This document shows, piece after piece, positions 63,083 through 64,000 of a stretch of 64,000 nucleotides of DNA. Below the pieces are notes generated by a model, which had not been told where the DNA came from, did no database searches, and was given only the letters and a program-made list of their open reading frames with translations. Each line of letters starts with the position of its first letter. The stretch's first letter is position 1. Position numbers and translations under genes: made by a program. Origin of the DNA: Saccharicrinis sp963677345 (GTDB lineage: Bacteria > Bacteroidota > Bacteroidia > Bacteroidales > Marinilabiliaceae); contig CAXXLC010000012.1 of NCBI GenBank assembly GCA_963677345.2, positions 338,476 through 402,475 on the forward strand, given 5' to 3'.

Positions 63083-64000
63083 GATTGGAGGAGCAGAGAA
63101 AGTTTTTCAAAGTTTTATGGAGATATTTCCAGAAGCAGATGTTTATACATTAACATCTCATGACAGAGTAATTAATGATTTAAAGATCAATAAAGCTAAA
63201 CTCAAGGAATCATTTATTGCAAAGTTTCCATTTGGAAGAAGTAAATATCGTAATTATTTACCCTTATTTCCAAAAGCAATCGAAGGTTTTGACTTTTCAG
63301 AATATGATTTAATTATATCTTCATCTTCATCTGTAGCAAAGGGAGTACTTACAAATTCTAAACAATTACATATTTGCTATTGTCATTCCCCAGCTCGTTA
63401 TGCATGGGATTTATATCATCAGTATTTAAAGGAAATGAAACTTGAGGGATTTGGAGTAAAGAAATGGTTTGTCAGGCATACCTTGCATAAGTTGAGGATT
63501 TGGGACATTATAAGTGCTAACAGAGTAGATAATTTTATTGCAAATTCTGATTATATTAAACGAAGGATTAAAAAAGTGTATAGACGTGAATCATATGTTA
63601 TTTATCCTCCAGTAGATATTAATCGATTCCAGTTGTATGAAGATAAGGAAGAGTATTATTATACAGCATCAAGGTTAGTCCCTTATAAGAAGATTGATTT
63701 GATCGTTGAAGCATTTTCTAAAATGCCAGATAAAAAATTAATAGTAGCAGGAGTAGGTCCGGATTACAAAAAGATACAGGCATTAGCTAGTGCAAATGTT
63801 GTAATGAAAGGGTTTGTCACTAATGAGGAAATGTTGTATTTAATGCAAAAAGCAAAAGCATTTGTATTTGCAGCAGATGAAGATTTTGGTATAATTCCAG
63901 TTGAGGCTCAGGCTTGTGGTACTCCTGTTATAGCATTAGGTAAGGGAGGTACTAAAGAAACAGTGATTGATGGAGTAACTGGTATTCATTTTAATGATCA
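63048..64000 (+). CDS. Family 4 glycosyltransferase, partial at window end
   Basis: This open frame of at least 317 codons continues past the window end. The likely start is TTG at 63048 (LKVALVQDWLTEIGGAEKVF), inside the previous gene. It has FDFSEYDLIISSSSSVAKG, ICYCHSPARYAWDLYHQY, VIYPPVDINRF, YYTASRLVPYKKIDLIVEAF and FVFAADEDFGIIPVEAQACGTPVIALGKGG. This pattern is characteristic of the WbaZ-type mannosyltransferases. The start codon is inferred from the GT4 N-terminal pattern, as no ATG precedes it. Confidence 0.88.
   Translation, partial: MKVALVQDWLTEIGGAEKVFQSFMEIFPEADVYTLTSHDRVINDLKINKAKLKESFIAKFPFGRSKYRNYLPLFPKAIEGFDFSEYDLIISSSSSVAKGVLTNSKQLHICYCHSPARYAWDLYHQYLKEMKLEGFGVKKWFVRHTLHKLRIWDIISANRVDNFIANSDYIKRRIKKVYRRESYVIYPPVDINRFQLYEDKEEYYYTASRLVPYKKIDLIVEAFSKMPDKKLIVAGVGPDYKKIQALASANVVMKGFVTNEEMLYLMQKAKAFVFAADEDFGIIPVEAQACGTPVIALGKGGTKETVIDGVTGIHFND

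Overview
The window is AT-rich DNA from a member of the Bacteroidota, probably Bacteroidales/Marinilabiliales-like. The evidence is the TAnnTTTG promoter boxes, the ileS–dksA-like–lspA gene order, a PID-CTERM/exosortase pair, and Bacteroidota-style polysaccharide clusters. No tRNA, rRNA or CRISPR array was seen.

Layout. (1) 1-2082, plus strand: a tiny PID-CTERM protein, a polytopic membrane protein and an exosortase. The exosortase looks internally duplicated, with a degenerate first half. (2) 2750-32244, minus strand: a large exopolysaccharide cluster. It holds a Wzc-type tyrosine kinase, a Wza-type export lipoprotein, nucleotide-sugar enzymes (UDP-glucuronate decarboxylase, an unusual GHMP-kinase/nucleotidyltransferase fusion and a GalU-like protein), seven glycosyltransferases, two hexapeptide acetyltransferases, two pyruvyltransferase-family proteins, an F420-hydrogenase-beta-like Fe-S protein, a CapK-like adenylate-forming enzyme, a Wzy/ligase-like polymerase, a Wzx flippase and an outer-membrane barrel. 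A RelE/ParE pair and a HepT/MntA pair sit around wzc, and a five-copy ~168-bp tandem array interrupts the cluster. (3) 32245-43135: about 11 kb of mosaic dispersed repeats holding an IS630 element, a GNAT toxin-antitoxin pair and a YefM/YoeB pair that lies between ~390-bp direct repeats. (4) 43136-48184, plus strand: ileS, a DksA-like gene and lspA. (5) 48396-64000, plus strand: a second polysaccharide (capsule/O-antigen) cluster with a multi-SLBB export protein, Wzz, Wzx, Glf, several glycosyltransferases, a frameshifted Wzy and a decayed UDP-glucuronate epimerase. The last gene runs off the window.

Most notable: ileS carries an in-frame insertion of about 159 codons that encodes a DUF559 (Vsr-like PD-(D/E)XK) nuclease domain. 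The insertion is bounded by C-rich/G-rich palindromes. Similar palindromes occur alone in intergenic DNA at about eight places in this window and once in frame inside the Wzz gene. I infer a palindrome-bounded nuclease element that can sit inside coding sequence without breaking the frame, together with solitary non-autonomous copies.

How the genes work together: the first cluster should make nucleotide sugars, assemble and decorate a lipid-linked repeat unit (acetyl and ketal-pyruvate groups), flip and polymerise it (Wzx/Wzy), and export it through Wzc and Wza. The exosortase module probably anchors or processes the PID-CTERM protein at the envelope in association with that polymer. The second cluster encodes a separate galactofuranose-containing surface polysaccharide.
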